The notes: generated from the letters alone by a model not told the origin. 64,000 nucleotides of DNA from Aldehydirespirator sp965205155 (GCA_965205155.1 OZ242033.1:2046001-2110000), one strand, 5' to 3'; positions 41,628-49,585 are shown, numbered from the stretch's first letter. Numbers and translations: made by a program.

Positions 41628-42005
41628 CTACGGGTCTGGGAACTCGCCTTGGGATCGGAGATCGGCCAGGTACTGCTCGTACAGGCGCTCCGCCTCCGGG
41701 ATGGCGCTCCGGTACCAGTCGTTCCATTGGCGGGCTTTGCTGCCTCCGAACAACAGGATCGCCTGCCGGCGCGGGTCGAACATGAACAGGATGCGCAGGT
41801 TCCTGCCCGCGCCGCGGGGTCTGAGTTCTTTCATGTTCTGATGTTGGGAGCTGTGGATCCGTTCGACGATGGGACGCCCCTACGTCGGGCCGCCCTCGCG
41901 CAGCAGCTCTAGGGCAGCGATGAACGAGAGCCGCTCTTCTTCGTTGAGCGACTCCTGCCAGGACTTCACCTGCGCTGTCGCCTTGATCTCCCACGCCACC
42001 AACAT
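41628..42005 (-). pseudogene. HigB-type toxin with internal amber stop
   Basis: On the minus strand the frame reads VAWEIKATAQVKSWQESLNE, RLSFIAALELLREGGPT, TAG (41880-41882), GRPIVERIHSSQHQNMKELR, GRNLRILFMFDPRRQAILLF and on to the end. Both sides align to one HigB/RelE-fold toxin; GPxLGRP is the expected junction, so the TAG likely replaced a Leu TTG codon. No frame change occurs. Restarting at the ATG for MKELR would give only a 68-residue C-terminal half. The start may be ATG 42005, or GTG 41999 as a leaderless transcript from TATACT. Confidence 0.85.
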
Positions 42006-42341
42006 AGTATAGGGCTGACTCGATATAGGTGCTACTTGTGTCAGATGGCCGGTCGCGGATCCGTGGTGCTGTACGCCGCGTCTGGCACACAGTAAAGGCG
42101 CACTCGCCGTCGAGCCACACACGGCCGTAGCGCGGCACCCTGAACGGAGGGCCCATCCTCGCACCGCCTCTGACCTAGGGTTTTCTCCGCGAAATGTGAA
42201 GAAGGCACCTCTCAGGATGTGAAGGTTTCGCAGCGAGGTGCTAGAACCCCGAGGTCAGAGGTGGTCGCGAACACCCCACTGACTGACCGAGGGATGTCAC
42301 GCCGCTGCGACCGCCACGGACAACGACACGGAGCCTCTCGA
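42006..42341. other. Intergenic region with HigBA promoter and repeat copy E
   Basis: Next to the toxin start lies a minus-strand TATACT with CCTATA direct repeats, a probable -10 and operator. The dispersed element copy E occupies 42163-42265. No gene was found. Confidence 0.55.
42163..42265 (+). repeat. Dispersed element copy E (best-preserved)
   Basis: Terminal inverted repeats of about 22 bp: CCTCTGACCTAGGGTTTTCT on the left and the reverse complement of AGAACCCCGAGGTCAGAGG on the right, with few mismatches. AAATGTGAAG and GGATGTGAAG lie 23 bp apart inside. It sits between the broken HigBA and the RES/Xre operon. No coding capacity. Confidence 0.78.
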
Positions 42342-43052
42342 TCAGTACTCGACGTAGAGGCCCAAGTCGGTGCATAGTTCCGTGACCAGAGCCAGCCCAT
42401 CCCCGTCCCCTAGGTCGTCGTATTCGATTGAGGCTTCAAGATGCTTGATTGCTTCTCCGGTGATGTCATGGATGACAGCCGTGCGGGCGGCTTGTTCGAC
42501 GCCTGTCAACAGGATCCGCATCGGCATCCTCGCATGCGTAGCGGCAAGCTCCATCTGGCGGGAATGCCAGATCATCCCGGTCGTCGCCTTCCCCTTGAAG
42601 TGGGATTGGAGGTGATGGTGCGCCCAGCGGCGCGTGCACGCGTAGTGCTCCGAGGGACTGGAAACGAGTTGCTCTCGGCTGAGTCCATATCTGGCGAGCT
42701 GTTGATCTTGCAGGTCAACGACGTGTAGGTCGCTCGTGCATACGATGCGCCGCAGGCGACGCCCACTCAGATCGACATGCTGCACGGCCCGATTGGTCCC
42801 CCAGACATCGTGAAGCGCGGTCTCCAGCAGCGCACCGATTGGGTTCTGCGCGAGATAGACGTAGGGAACCGCCTGACCCGCGGAGCTGAACAGCGGAGCG
42901 AACCGGCTGTCTCCTCCCCCAGCCGAGTTGAGCACTTCGTCGTGGCGCGACACGTTGAACCACTCTGCGCCTGCCTTGATGACATACGGTCGAAATGCCC
43001 TACCAGCACCAGGATGTAGAACCCGGCAGCTAGCCGGGTCAGGGCAGGTCAC
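42342..43052 (-). CDS. RES-domain toxin
   Basis: 236 residues. FNVSRHDEVLNSAGGGDSRF, then VPYVYLAQNPIGALLETALH, matches the RES domain, where conserved Arg, Tyr, Glu and Ser residues build an ADP-ribosyltransferase-like NAD site. RES toxins such as MbcT deplete NAD+. The start overlaps the antitoxin-like gene by 4 bp, the normal order for Xre/RES systems. The C-terminal extension (GMIWHSRQMELAATHARMPM) is also seen in larger RES proteins. Confidence 0.85.
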   Translation of the reverse strand: MTCPDPASCRVLHPGAGRAFRPYVIKAGAEWFNVSRHDEVLNSAGGGDSRFAPLFSSAGQAVPYVYLAQNPIGALLETALHDVWGTNRAVQHVDLSGRRLRRIVCTSDLHVVDLQDQQLARYGLSREQLVSSPSEHYACTRRWAHHHLQSHFKGKATTGMIWHSRQMELAATHARMPMRILLTGVEQAARTAVIHDITGEAIKHLEASIEYDDLGDGDGLALVTELCTDLGLYVEY

Positions 43053-43675
43053 TCTGCGAGTTGGGCTGCTCGGCGTTCGGCTGCCGCGTACACGCGGTCA
43101 GGATTGTTCTCGATGACATCGGCGGCGACCTCGCCAGACAGACCGGCGTTGGCTTCCGCTATCCAACGCCAGATTCCCCAGCCGTTCATACCGGCCTCCC
43201 GCAACGTTGACACGACAGGCGCCCAGTCCTCGCGCACTTCAAGCGCGTCATCAAGCAACACGGCAGGCACGTGCTTCTCGCCATTGACTCCAACGGTGAA
43301 GAGGGCACCGCGCTCGCAGGCTCGCCGAACCTCCTGGTGAACAGTGTTCCTAGGGCGACCACGCGCCGCTGCTATCTCCCCTACCGTGCATGTCCCTTGG
43401 TCGACCAGCGCCTGCCGTCCGGCGTGGATACGCGCCACGTTCAACAGCAGAGCCTCCGGATCGGGTCGCTCGTAGCGATCCCCGACGGCGCGGCGCGCCT
43501 CGGCTGCGCTGAACTCGTACTCATCGCGATGCGGCTGCGATCTGAGGCCAGACCGAGCGGAATCCGGGTTCGCGAAGCCCCACAGAGTGAACCATCGGGC
43601 GCAATCGGCAACCTGAGCGCCGACCAGTCGGATCGTTCTTGTGGTCGAATCCTCGCCGTCAAGTTCTCTGAGCAC
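43049..43675 (-). CDS. Antitoxin partner of the RES toxin
   Basis: About 208 residues. A central helix-turn-helix (TCTVGEIAAARGRPRNTVHQ) is followed by a C-terminal domain (WAPVVSTLREAGMNGWGIWR, GEVAADVIENNPDRVYAAAE) like the MbcA/ParS toxin-binding domain. The GTG at 43675 is preferred over GTG 43684 because AGGAGG then lies 8 bp upstream. It should neutralise the RES toxin and repress the operon. Confidence 0.78.
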   Translation of the reverse strand: MLRELDGEDSTTRTIRLVGAQVADCARWFTLWGFANPDSARSGLRSQPHRDEYEFSAAEARRAVGDRYERPDPEALLLNVARIHAGRQALVDQGTCTVGEIAAARGRPRNTVHQEVRRACERGALFTVGVNGEKHVPAVLLDDALEVREDWAPVVSTLREAGMNGWGIWRWIAEANAGLSGEVAADVIENNPDRVYAAAERRAAQLAE

Positions 43676-44061
43676 GGCAAGCACCTCCTGTCCAAAGCGT
43701 ACACAAGCTATACCTATGTGACAATCTAGACAGCATAGAGAAGCAGTCAGCTCGCCTCACTGACCTTTCAGCCGCCAGCGCTGGCGATGCGTACAGCAGA
43801 CTGTTGACGCGCGTGTCGGCAGTGACGATGTTGCCGGCCCGGTGCAGCAGGCGGGCGCAACCCATGATCAGTCCCGACGCTGCCCCGAAGGCCGCCGAGC
43901 GGGTAGCGCCCAATCCGCCGAAGGCGAACGTCAGCCCAACCGCGGCCGCGATCGGAACGCTTACCGCCGAGGCGGCGAACGGCGACCACCACAGGGCGAC
44001 GCCGTACTCCTTGACGGAAGCCTCAGATAGCCTCGGCGGAGGAGGAGGCGGCGGGCGAGGA
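43676..44061. other. Intergenic region upstream of RES/Xre and metallopeptidase genes
   Basis: This holds the divergent control region, including the promoter at 43696-43724. A minus-strand frame across 43735-44060 reads like a membrane protein (SAVSVPIAAAVGLTFAFGGL) but lacks a start codon outside the neighbouring gene, so it is not called. Confidence 0.4.
43696..43724 (-). promoter_or_regulatory. Predicted promoter of the RES/Xre operon
   Basis: On the minus strand TTGTCA (-35, 43719-43724) and TACGCT (-10, 43696-43701) are separated by 17 bp, close to the sigma-70-type consensus, about 20 bp upstream of the antitoxin start. Confidence 0.5.
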
Positions 44062-45705
44062 ATGACGACTCCGGGCAAGGTCCGCGCCGGCCTGATGTCG
44101 GCGCTGGCCCTGGCGTTCCTGTCCCCGGTGACGGCGGCCTGCACCGATCCGCCGACGCCGCCAACCCTCGCGCCCACGACGACGCCCGCTCAGTCGCCGG
44201 CGCCCAACCCAACGGTGACGTCCTCTCCAACACCGACCTCCGCGCCGACGGCCTCGCCCACTCCGACATCTATGCCGACACTGTCTCCGACCCCCGCGCC
44301 GGCGGCTGCGCCTACTACGACCTCTGCGCCGACACCATATCCAACGCCCGATCCGACCTCTGCGCCGGTGGCTGTGCCCGATCCGACCTCTGCGCCGGTG
44401 GCTGTGCCCGATCCGACCTCTGCGCCGGCGGCTGCGCCTACTACGACCTCTGCGCCGGTGGCTGTGCCCGATCCGACGCCTACGTCTGCACCGACACCCG
44501 CACCCGCTCCCAGCCCCGAGGAAACGGCGCACGCCGTCCTGTCGCAACTGCTCCCGTGGTACGACGATCCGCCGTACCCGCTCGCCGTCGTGCCAATCGT
44601 CGAGGTGTGGCTGAAGGACGCCGAACTCGGCATGGAGCTGGCCCGCGCGCCGTGGCTCAACGACGGCCTGGGCCCGCTGGAGTCCGACGCCGTCTACGGC
44701 CTCTCCTACCTGTACGACTGGGACCCCGCCCTGGCGCGCCGGATGCTTGCCCACAGCGTGGAGACGCCGGTGCGGACCCTCAACGTCGATGCCCTCTACG
44801 CGCTGGGAGACATGGCGTGGCAGCACCCGGACAGCTTCAAGCGCCTGGAGGCCCAGGAGTGGTTCGCCGACGGCCTCTCGCCGGAGGAGAGCGCCTTCGT
44901 GATCGTGCTGGCGAAGATCGTCGGCGATGACGCGCTCTACGCCGACCTGCTGGAGGAACGCTTCACCGAGTCGGCGTCCGTCGATCTGCCGCTGAGCGGC
45001 GCGGTCGGCCTGTGGGCCTTCGGGCACGGCGCCGTCGAGGGCGACGTCCTGGGTGCTATGGAGGCCGGCGCCCGGGCGGCCGAGCGGGTGATGGCCAGCC
45101 CGTTTCCGGTGACCGACATCATCGTGCTCCAGGTCGACGCCGAGAAGTACGGGTACGGGTTCGGCGGGGCGAACTTCCGGGACTCGATGGTGCTGTCCAT
45201 AGGGAGCGATTGGGAGGACTTCGCCCACGCCGACCTGCTGTACCACGAGGTCGCCCACTACCACCTGGCCTTCGAGGTCGGGCCGCACTGGCTGGTGGAG
45301 GGCGGCGCCGACTTCGTTCGGGCCTACCGGAATGCGTGGGACGGCACCGAGGACTGGGACGGCGAGGTGCCCCTGTTCGAGGGCAACGAGTATGCCGGCA
45401 AGGTGTGGTGCGTGAACAACGGCGTCGCCACCATCGCCGCGCTCGCGGAGCCCAGCGAATTCCGGGACCCGTGCGGCTACGCCCTGGGCCAGTATTTCCT
45501 GACCCACCTGTACGGCGCCATGGGGCTGGCCGCCTTCTCGTCGGCGATGCGGGAGCTCTACGAGCGGTACCTGGACTACCAGCATCACCCGACCGAGGAG
45601 CAGGTCTACCTCGTCTTCCTGGAGCACACCCCGCCGGACCGCGAGGCGGCGTTCCAGGACGTGTACCGGCGGCTCCACGGCGGGCCGTCCTCAGACTGGG
45701 AATGA
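44062..45705 (+). CDS. Lipoprotein gluzincin-type metallopeptidase with Pro/Thr stalk
   Basis: 547 residues. Lipoprotein signal LMSALALAFLSPVTAAC. Residues about 20-155 are a Pro/Ala/Thr stalk with a repeated TSAPVAVPDP unit. The C-terminal about 390 residues contain YHEVAHYHLAFEVGPHWLVE (HExxH at about residue 395), followed by WLVEGGADFV, whose Glu would be the third zinc ligand as in gluzincins. This suggests an extracellular, membrane-tethered peptidase lifted off by the stalk. The ATG at 44062 gives the signal peptide. The substrate is unknown. Confidence 0.8.
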   Translation: MTTPGKVRAGLMSALALAFLSPVTAACTDPPTPPTLAPTTTPAQSPAPNPTVTSSPTPTSAPTASPTPTSMPTLSPTPAPAAAPTTTSAPTPYPTPDPTSAPVAVPDPTSAPVAVPDPTSAPAAAPTTTSAPVAVPDPTPTSAPTPAPAPSPEETAHAVLSQLLPWYDDPPYPLAVVPIVEVWLKDAELGMELARAPWLNDGLGPLESDAVYGLSYLYDWDPALARRMLAHSVETPVRTLNVDALYALGDMAWQHPDSFKRLEAQEWFADGLSPEESAFVIVLAKIVGDDALYADLLEERFTESASVDLPLSGAVGLWAFGHGAVEGDVLGAMEAGARAAERVMASPFPVTDIIVLQVDAEKYGYGFGGANFRDSMVLSIGSDWEDFAHADLLYHEVAHYHLAFEVGPHWLVEGGADFVRAYRNAWDGTEDWDGEVPLFEGNEYAGKVWCVNNGVATIAALAEPSEFRDPCGYALGQYFLTHLYGAMGLAAFSSAMRELYERYLDYQHHPTEEQVYLVFLEHTPPDREAAFQDVYRRLHGGPSSDWE

Positions 45706-45794
45706 AGCGACCCTGGGCGCGCGACGCGGAGTTTCATCAGCAACGAGTTGGATTGTGCCTCTAGGAATCTTGAACCGCCTGGCTTTCTTGGAGG

Positions 45795-46070
45795 GTGGTT
45801 GACACCATCTCGCAAGGCGCGGCAAGCTCGTGGCAGATAGCCAACCGGGGAGTGACGATGGCTCGCCGCGAGTTCGACTTCGGCTTCGCGCTCGACTGGA
45901 TGCGCAAGGACCGGGCCATCTGCTTCGCGGAGGCTGAGCGCGTCGGCGCCACACTTCCGGTCACCGCGGGCGATCGACCAGTTCTACGCCAGTTCTACGC
46001 CCGGCTCCAGTGCCAGGGACGGGGCCGCTGGGACACCAGCTCGCTCATCGAGTTGCTGGTGGACAACTAG
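45795..46070 (+). pseudogene. C-terminal fragment of a 3-hydroxyisobutyrate/6-phosphogluconate-type dehydrogenase
   Basis: The frame VDTISQGAASSWQIANRGVT, FDFGFALDWMRKDRAICFAE, VGATLPVTAGDRPVLRQFYA and WDTSSLIELL matches the C-terminal helical domain of beta-hydroxyacid dehydrogenases, with KDxxxxxxEA-like and G-x-LP-x-T motifs. The NAD-binding N-terminal two thirds are missing. Immediately upstream is the short repeat TTGAACCGCC...TGGCTTTC, also present next to copy B, suggesting a recombination endpoint. Confidence 0.72.
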
Positions 46071-46078
46071 GCAGGCTG

Positions 46079-46471
46079 ATGAGCAGAGATCCCAGGCTGC
46101 TCCTCCTGGTCGCGATAGCTGCCGTGGCTGGGGTCGTGTTGCTGCCTGAGTGGGTGGGGTTCTTGATCCTGCCGGTGACGGTGTTCGCAGCGGGTTGGCT
46201 CTTTCCGGAACATCCCGTCGTGACAGCGACCGCGGTAGCTGCGTTCACCATCCTGCCAGGCGTCGTGATGCTTCTCTTGCGTGCAGACTCCTGGTTCACG
46301 CACTACTGGGACGGCTACAACCTGCTGAGCTTCGATCTGGCGCCCGCGTTCCTCTTGGTCGCCGTGGATTTCGCGGTGAACATTCTGGTCGCCTGGGGAT
46401 GGCTGGTCTTCGCGGGCTACATGGGGGCAGGCATAGCGCTGCGTCTGCGGAAGCGGGCAGCCGCCGCCTAG
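46079..46471 (+). CDS. Small multi-pass membrane protein
   Basis: 130 residues with about four membrane helices (LLLLVAIAAVAGVVLL, VGFLILPVTVFAAGWLF, TATAVAAFTILPGVVMLLL, LVAVDFAVNILVAWGWLVFA). ATG at 46079. No family was recognised. It starts 9 bp after the dehydrogenase fragment. Confidence 0.55.
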   Translation: MSRDPRLLLLVAIAAVAGVVLLPEWVGFLILPVTVFAAGWLFPEHPVVTATAVAAFTILPGVVMLLLRADSWFTHYWDGYNLLSFDLAPAFLLVAVDFAVNILVAWGWLVFAGYMGAGIALRLRKRAAAA

Positions 46472-46638
46472 CGAGTCCCTGATGGCCCCTGCCCGGTCCG
46501 GTTTGCGGTTCATCCGCCACTTCGCCGGGACGGCGCGCCATCCACGGGTCGCCTCGCCGGGGTGGCGAGCGGTAGGAGCAGGTGAAGGAGACCTTGGTTG
46601 TCGGCACGTGAGACGCTGATGCGGGCCCCGGCATCATC

Positions 46639-47322
46639 GTGAGTTCCCGGACTCCCGGCGCTGGCACGGGGCACGCGCCGGCGCACCTCGAGTTCGCTGG
46701 CAGGGCTGTGCGTCTAGCAGCGCGGGCCATAGACGCTGTGATCATGGTCGGCGCGTACTGGCTGCTGGAGGCACTGGATGTGGCCCCGCCCGCCCATTTC
46801 AGTTCCCTGGTGACGGGTGACGCTCTCGACACCGGCATCGCCTCACTGCTTCGAGCAGTTCTGGTCATCCCGCTGATCACGCTGGCGATCTGGCTGGTCT
46901 TCGAGGTTGTGCCGACAGCCGCGTGCGGTCGCACGATCGGCAAGCTCATCGTGGGCCTCAAGGTGCTGCGCGCCGACACCTGGAGCGAGCCGGGAGTGGG
47001 CAAGTCGCTGGGACGCTGGGCTGTTCCCGCCGCCCTGTTCTTGGTGCCCGGCTTCGGAAATCTGCTGGTTGCGCTCGTGTATGCGTCGGTGGTCTGGAAT
47101 AGGCAGGGCCAGGGCTGGCACGACAGGGCCGCCGGCACCGTGGTGGTGCGCGCCCGGGTCGACCGGTTGCACCCCGCAAGAACTCGACCGGAGGCGCCCG
47201 ACGCGTCCGCGCCCCCGGCAGCCGTCTCCATGGCCGACACCGACGCCTGGGCGCGGTCCAGGCGTCGGGCCAGCTCGGTCTGGGTGAGCTCACGGTGTCG
47301 GCGCAGCTCCCCGAGGGTGTAG
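46639..47322 (+). CDS. RDD-family membrane protein with chimeric C-terminus
   Basis: 227 residues. An RDD domain: LAARAIDAVIMVGAYWLLEA (RD motif), membrane helices, GRTIGKLIVGLKVLR (KxxxGLKV-like) and WHDRAAGTVVVRAR (HDRAAGT-like). The RDD part ends near residue 190. The last about 37 residues come from reading antisense through a HigA-type antitoxin fragment (from about 47212), so the native end has been replaced. RDD proteins are often Na+/H+ antiport-related or of unknown role. GTG start at 46639. Confidence 0.75.
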   Translation: MSSRTPGAGTGHAPAHLEFAGRAVRLAARAIDAVIMVGAYWLLEALDVAPPAHFSSLVTGDALDTGIASLLRAVLVIPLITLAIWLVFEVVPTAACGRTIGKLIVGLKVLRADTWSEPGVGKSLGRWAVPAALFLVPGFGNLLVALVYASVVWNRQGQGWHDRAAGTVVVRARVDRLHPARTRPEAPDASAPPAAVSMADTDAWARSRRRASSVWVSSRCRRSSPRV

Positions 47323-47393
47323 GTCACCATCTCGGCGCGGGCCTCGTCCTTCAGCGCCTCCACGCTGGCCTTGGGGCATGGCCCCGAACCCAA
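47212..47393 (-). pseudogene. N-terminal fragment of a HigA-type antitoxin
   Basis: Minus-strand peptide ASVEALKDEARAEMVTYTLG, then HRELTQTELARRLDRAQASV and SAMETAA is nearly identical to the HigA-type antitoxin at 41035-41580. Similarity ends abruptly at the joint with the RDD gene. The upstream AT-rich DNA (GTGATATTACATTGAACATC) is probably its old promoter. The first codons also appear to be lost. Confidence 0.8.
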
Positions 47394-47540
47394 GGGGTCG
47401 GCCTTACTGTGCTGGGTTGCATGACAGTGTATGTGATATTACATTGAACATCGAGCCTTGCCACCGGGTGTCAGCGATGCGCCAACCAGCACGACACTAC
47501 CCGACAGGATCCCTGCCAAGGACACCCGAGAGGCACCCGA

Positions 47541-48005
47541 GTGACCGCAACCGCAGCTGAGTCGACCCAGATGGCCCACACCCCTGACGCGCGACCCGAC
47601 CCGCCCGCAGCCAACGGGGCCGCGGCCGGGGCCCGCCTTCGGGCCGTGCTCGGCGACAACCCGCTCCAGACGGCGTTGGCCACTGTCGCGGTGGCGCTGC
47701 TCGTCTTCGTGCTCACCGACAACCGCAGTCGCGTCGACCGCGTCGAAGACACAGTGAACGCCAGGATCGACCGCCTCGAGGACACCATGAACGACCGCTT
47801 CGCCGAGCAGGACGCCAAGATCGATGAGATCAACTTGAAGCTGACCGCGCTGATCGCCGCGTTGAACAAGACCCGCGAGGTCGACGCGGCTGGTGAACGG
47901 AACCGAGCGAGTCGGTGTTCCGTGGCTTGTAGCGGCAGGGTTCGTGCGGCTGCTCACCCACCCCAGCGTTCTGAGCACTCCAGCGGCTCCCGAGCGGGCC
48001 GTTGA
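47541..48005 (+). CDS. Coiled-coil membrane protein, truncated by deletion
   Basis: The first about 115 codons encode a protein with one membrane helix (PLQTALATVAVALLVFVLT) and a coiled coil (VEDTVNARIDRLEDTMNDRF, IDEINLKLTALIAALNKTRE), a common actinobacterial type. After REVDAA at about 47890 the frame runs out of phase through a PIN-toxin fragment to 48005. The original end is missing. GTG at 47541 chosen by family likeness. Confidence 0.55.
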   Translation: MTATAAESTQMAHTPDARPDPPAANGAAAGARLRAVLGDNPLQTALATVAVALLVFVLTDNRSRVDRVEDTVNARIDRLEDTMNDRFAEQDAKIDEINLKLTALIAALNKTREVDAAGERNRASRCSVACSGRVRAAAHPPQRSEHSSGSRAGR

Positions 48006-48228
48006 CCTCATGGCCCAATGGTTTCGCTCACCCAGCGTCACACCGTTGAACCCAGGTACCCAGCACATCGCCATCTTCCGCAACATGCTGGTCGCCGCCG
48101 GCGTAGCGGGGAACCTCGTTACCGGCGCCCACATCGCTGCGCTGGCCATCGAGCACCAAGCCGAGGTCCACTCCAACGACAGCGACTTCGCACGCTTCCC
48201 GGGACTGCGCTGGCGCAACCCCCTCTGA
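47893..48228 (+). pseudogene. VapC-type PIN toxin, 5'-truncated
   Basis: The frame reads NGTERVGVPWLVAAGFVRLL, THPSVLSTPAAPERAVDLMA, then TGAHIAALAIEHQAEVHSND-SDFARFPGLRW. This is the C-terminal three quarters of a VapC toxin including the late acidic residues (ND.DF). The N-terminal strand with the first catalytic Asp is missing, and no antitoxin gene remains. The deletion joint with the coiled-coil gene is near 47890. Confidence 0.75.
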
Positions 48229-48283
48229 CGCTGCAACTTGTGAGACGAGGGCCCCTAGACCGCAGTCCCCTGTGGGGACACCC

Positions 48284-49585
48284 ATGACAAGAGATGAACA
48301 CGTCTGGCCCCAGCAGGGCATGAGCCTCGCACAGGGCTCTGTGCCTGACATCGATTCTGGGGCTGCATCCAATCCAGCCGTCGTGGAGTGGGAGGCGGCC
48401 GGTCTGCGGGCCCCGGACATGGACGCCGTCCGCTCGTGGCGGCTCCGCCAACTCCGGGACCAGCTCGAGGACGAGGATCTGGCCGGCATCGTGTTGCTCG
48501 ACCCGCTCAACATCCGGTACGCCACCGACGCGACCAACATGCAGGTGTGGACCACCCACAACCCGGTGCGGTACGCGTTCGTGGCCACCGACGGTCCGGT
48601 CGTCTTGTTCGATCTGGCCCGCTGCGAGCATCTGGTAGAGCATCTGCCGCTGATCGACGAGGTCAGGCCGGCGACAGGCTGGTTCTTCTTCGAGAACGGC
48701 CCCCGGGAGGCCGAAGCGGCCGATCGATGGGCCGACGAGATCGCCGACTTGGTGCGGAGCCATGGCCGGGGCAGCCTGCGGATCGGGCTCGACAAGTGCG
48801 AGTGGCTCGGGCTGGCCGCGCTGCAGCGCCGCGGCCTCGACACCGTCGCCACGATGCGCACGGCCGAGTTGGCCCGCTACCGCAAGCACCCCGAAGAGAT
48901 CGTGGCCATGCGCCGGGCCGTGCATGCCGGCCAGCAGGCGGTGGGGGAGATGTGGCAAGCGCTCGAGCCCGGGATCACCGAGGCGCAGCTGTGGTCGCAC
49001 CTGCACGCCGGCAACATCGCCCGCGGCGGAGAGTGGGTCGAGACCCGGCTGCTGTCGAGCGGCCCGCGCACCAATCCGTGGTTCGCGGAGTGCTCCCACC
49101 GGGTGATCGAAGCCGGCGACCTGGTCTGCTTCGACACCGACTTGATCGGCCCCTACGGATATGCCGTCGACATGTCCCGCAGCTGGGTCACACCGGGCCG
49201 TGAACCGACCCCGCAGCAGCAGTCGCTGCACTCGCTCGCCTGCGACGTGCTCGCCCACAATTGCGCCCTACTTGAGCCCGGGGTGACCTTCCGGGAGTTC
49301 GCCGAACGCAGCTACCAGCTGCCGGACCGGTACCTGCCGAACCGGTACGCCGACATCGCCCATGGCCTGGGCCTATCTACCGAGTACCCCATGATCCACT
49401 ACATCCAGGACTGGGACACTCACGGCTACGACGGCGTCATCGCCGACGGCGTGGTGATGTGCCTCGAGGTGTACGTCGGCGAACCCGGCGGACCCGAGGG
49501 AGTCAAGCTCGAGAACCAGATCCACGTCACCGACGACGGCGCCGAAGTGCTCGACACCTTCCCCATGGCACTGACCCCAAACTGA
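48284..49585 (+). CDS. M24-family protein closely related to DMSP lyase DddP, key Asp replaced
   Basis: 433 residues. The sequence follows DddP: NIRYATDATNMQVWTTHNP, RGGEWVETRLLSSGPRTNPW, CFDTDLIGPYGYAVDMSRSW, AHGLGLSTEYP and EGVKLENQIHVT. Putative metal ligands are D284, D286, D296, H360, E395 and E410, with exactly the spacing of D295, D297, D307, H371, E406 and E421 recalled for Ruegeria/Roseobacter DddP. Y355 matches its Y366. The residue equivalent to catalytic D377 is T366. DMSP cleavage is therefore doubtful; it could be a peptidase-like or altered lyase. ATG 48284 chosen; GTG 48272 is possible. Confidence 0.8.
   Translation: MTRDEHVWPQQGMSLAQGSVPDIDSGAASNPAVVEWEAAGLRAPDMDAVRSWRLRQLRDQLEDEDLAGIVLLDPLNIRYATDATNMQVWTTHNPVRYAFVATDGPVVLFDLARCEHLVEHLPLIDEVRPATGWFFFENGPREAEAADRWADEIADLVRSHGRGSLRIGLDKCEWLGLAALQRRGLDTVATMRTAELARYRKHPEEIVAMRRAVHAGQQAVGEMWQALEPGITEAQLWSHLHAGNIARGGEWVETRLLSSGPRTNPWFAECSHRVIEAGDLVCFDTDLIGPYGYAVDMSRSWVTPGREPTPQQQSLHSLACDVLAHNCALLEPGVTFREFAERSYQLPDRYLPNRYADIAHGLGLSTEYPMIHYIQDWDTHGYDGVIADGVVMCLEVYVGEPGGPEGVKLENQIHVTDDGAEVLDTFPMALTPN

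Noticed and set aside
43735..44060. Minus-strand frame resembling a membrane protein (SAVSVPIAAAVGLTFAFGGL)
   Set aside because: It has no usable start codon outside the strongly supported plus-strand metallopeptidase gene, and its 3' end runs into the antitoxin gene. Hydrophobicity alone in GC-rich shadow frames is weak evidence.
44190..44660. Minus-strand frame with GSGTATGAEVG repeats, possible PE-PGRS-like protein
   Set aside because: The repeats are the antisense of the Pro/Thr stalk of the lipoprotein peptidase, which has a signal peptide and catalytic domain in frame.
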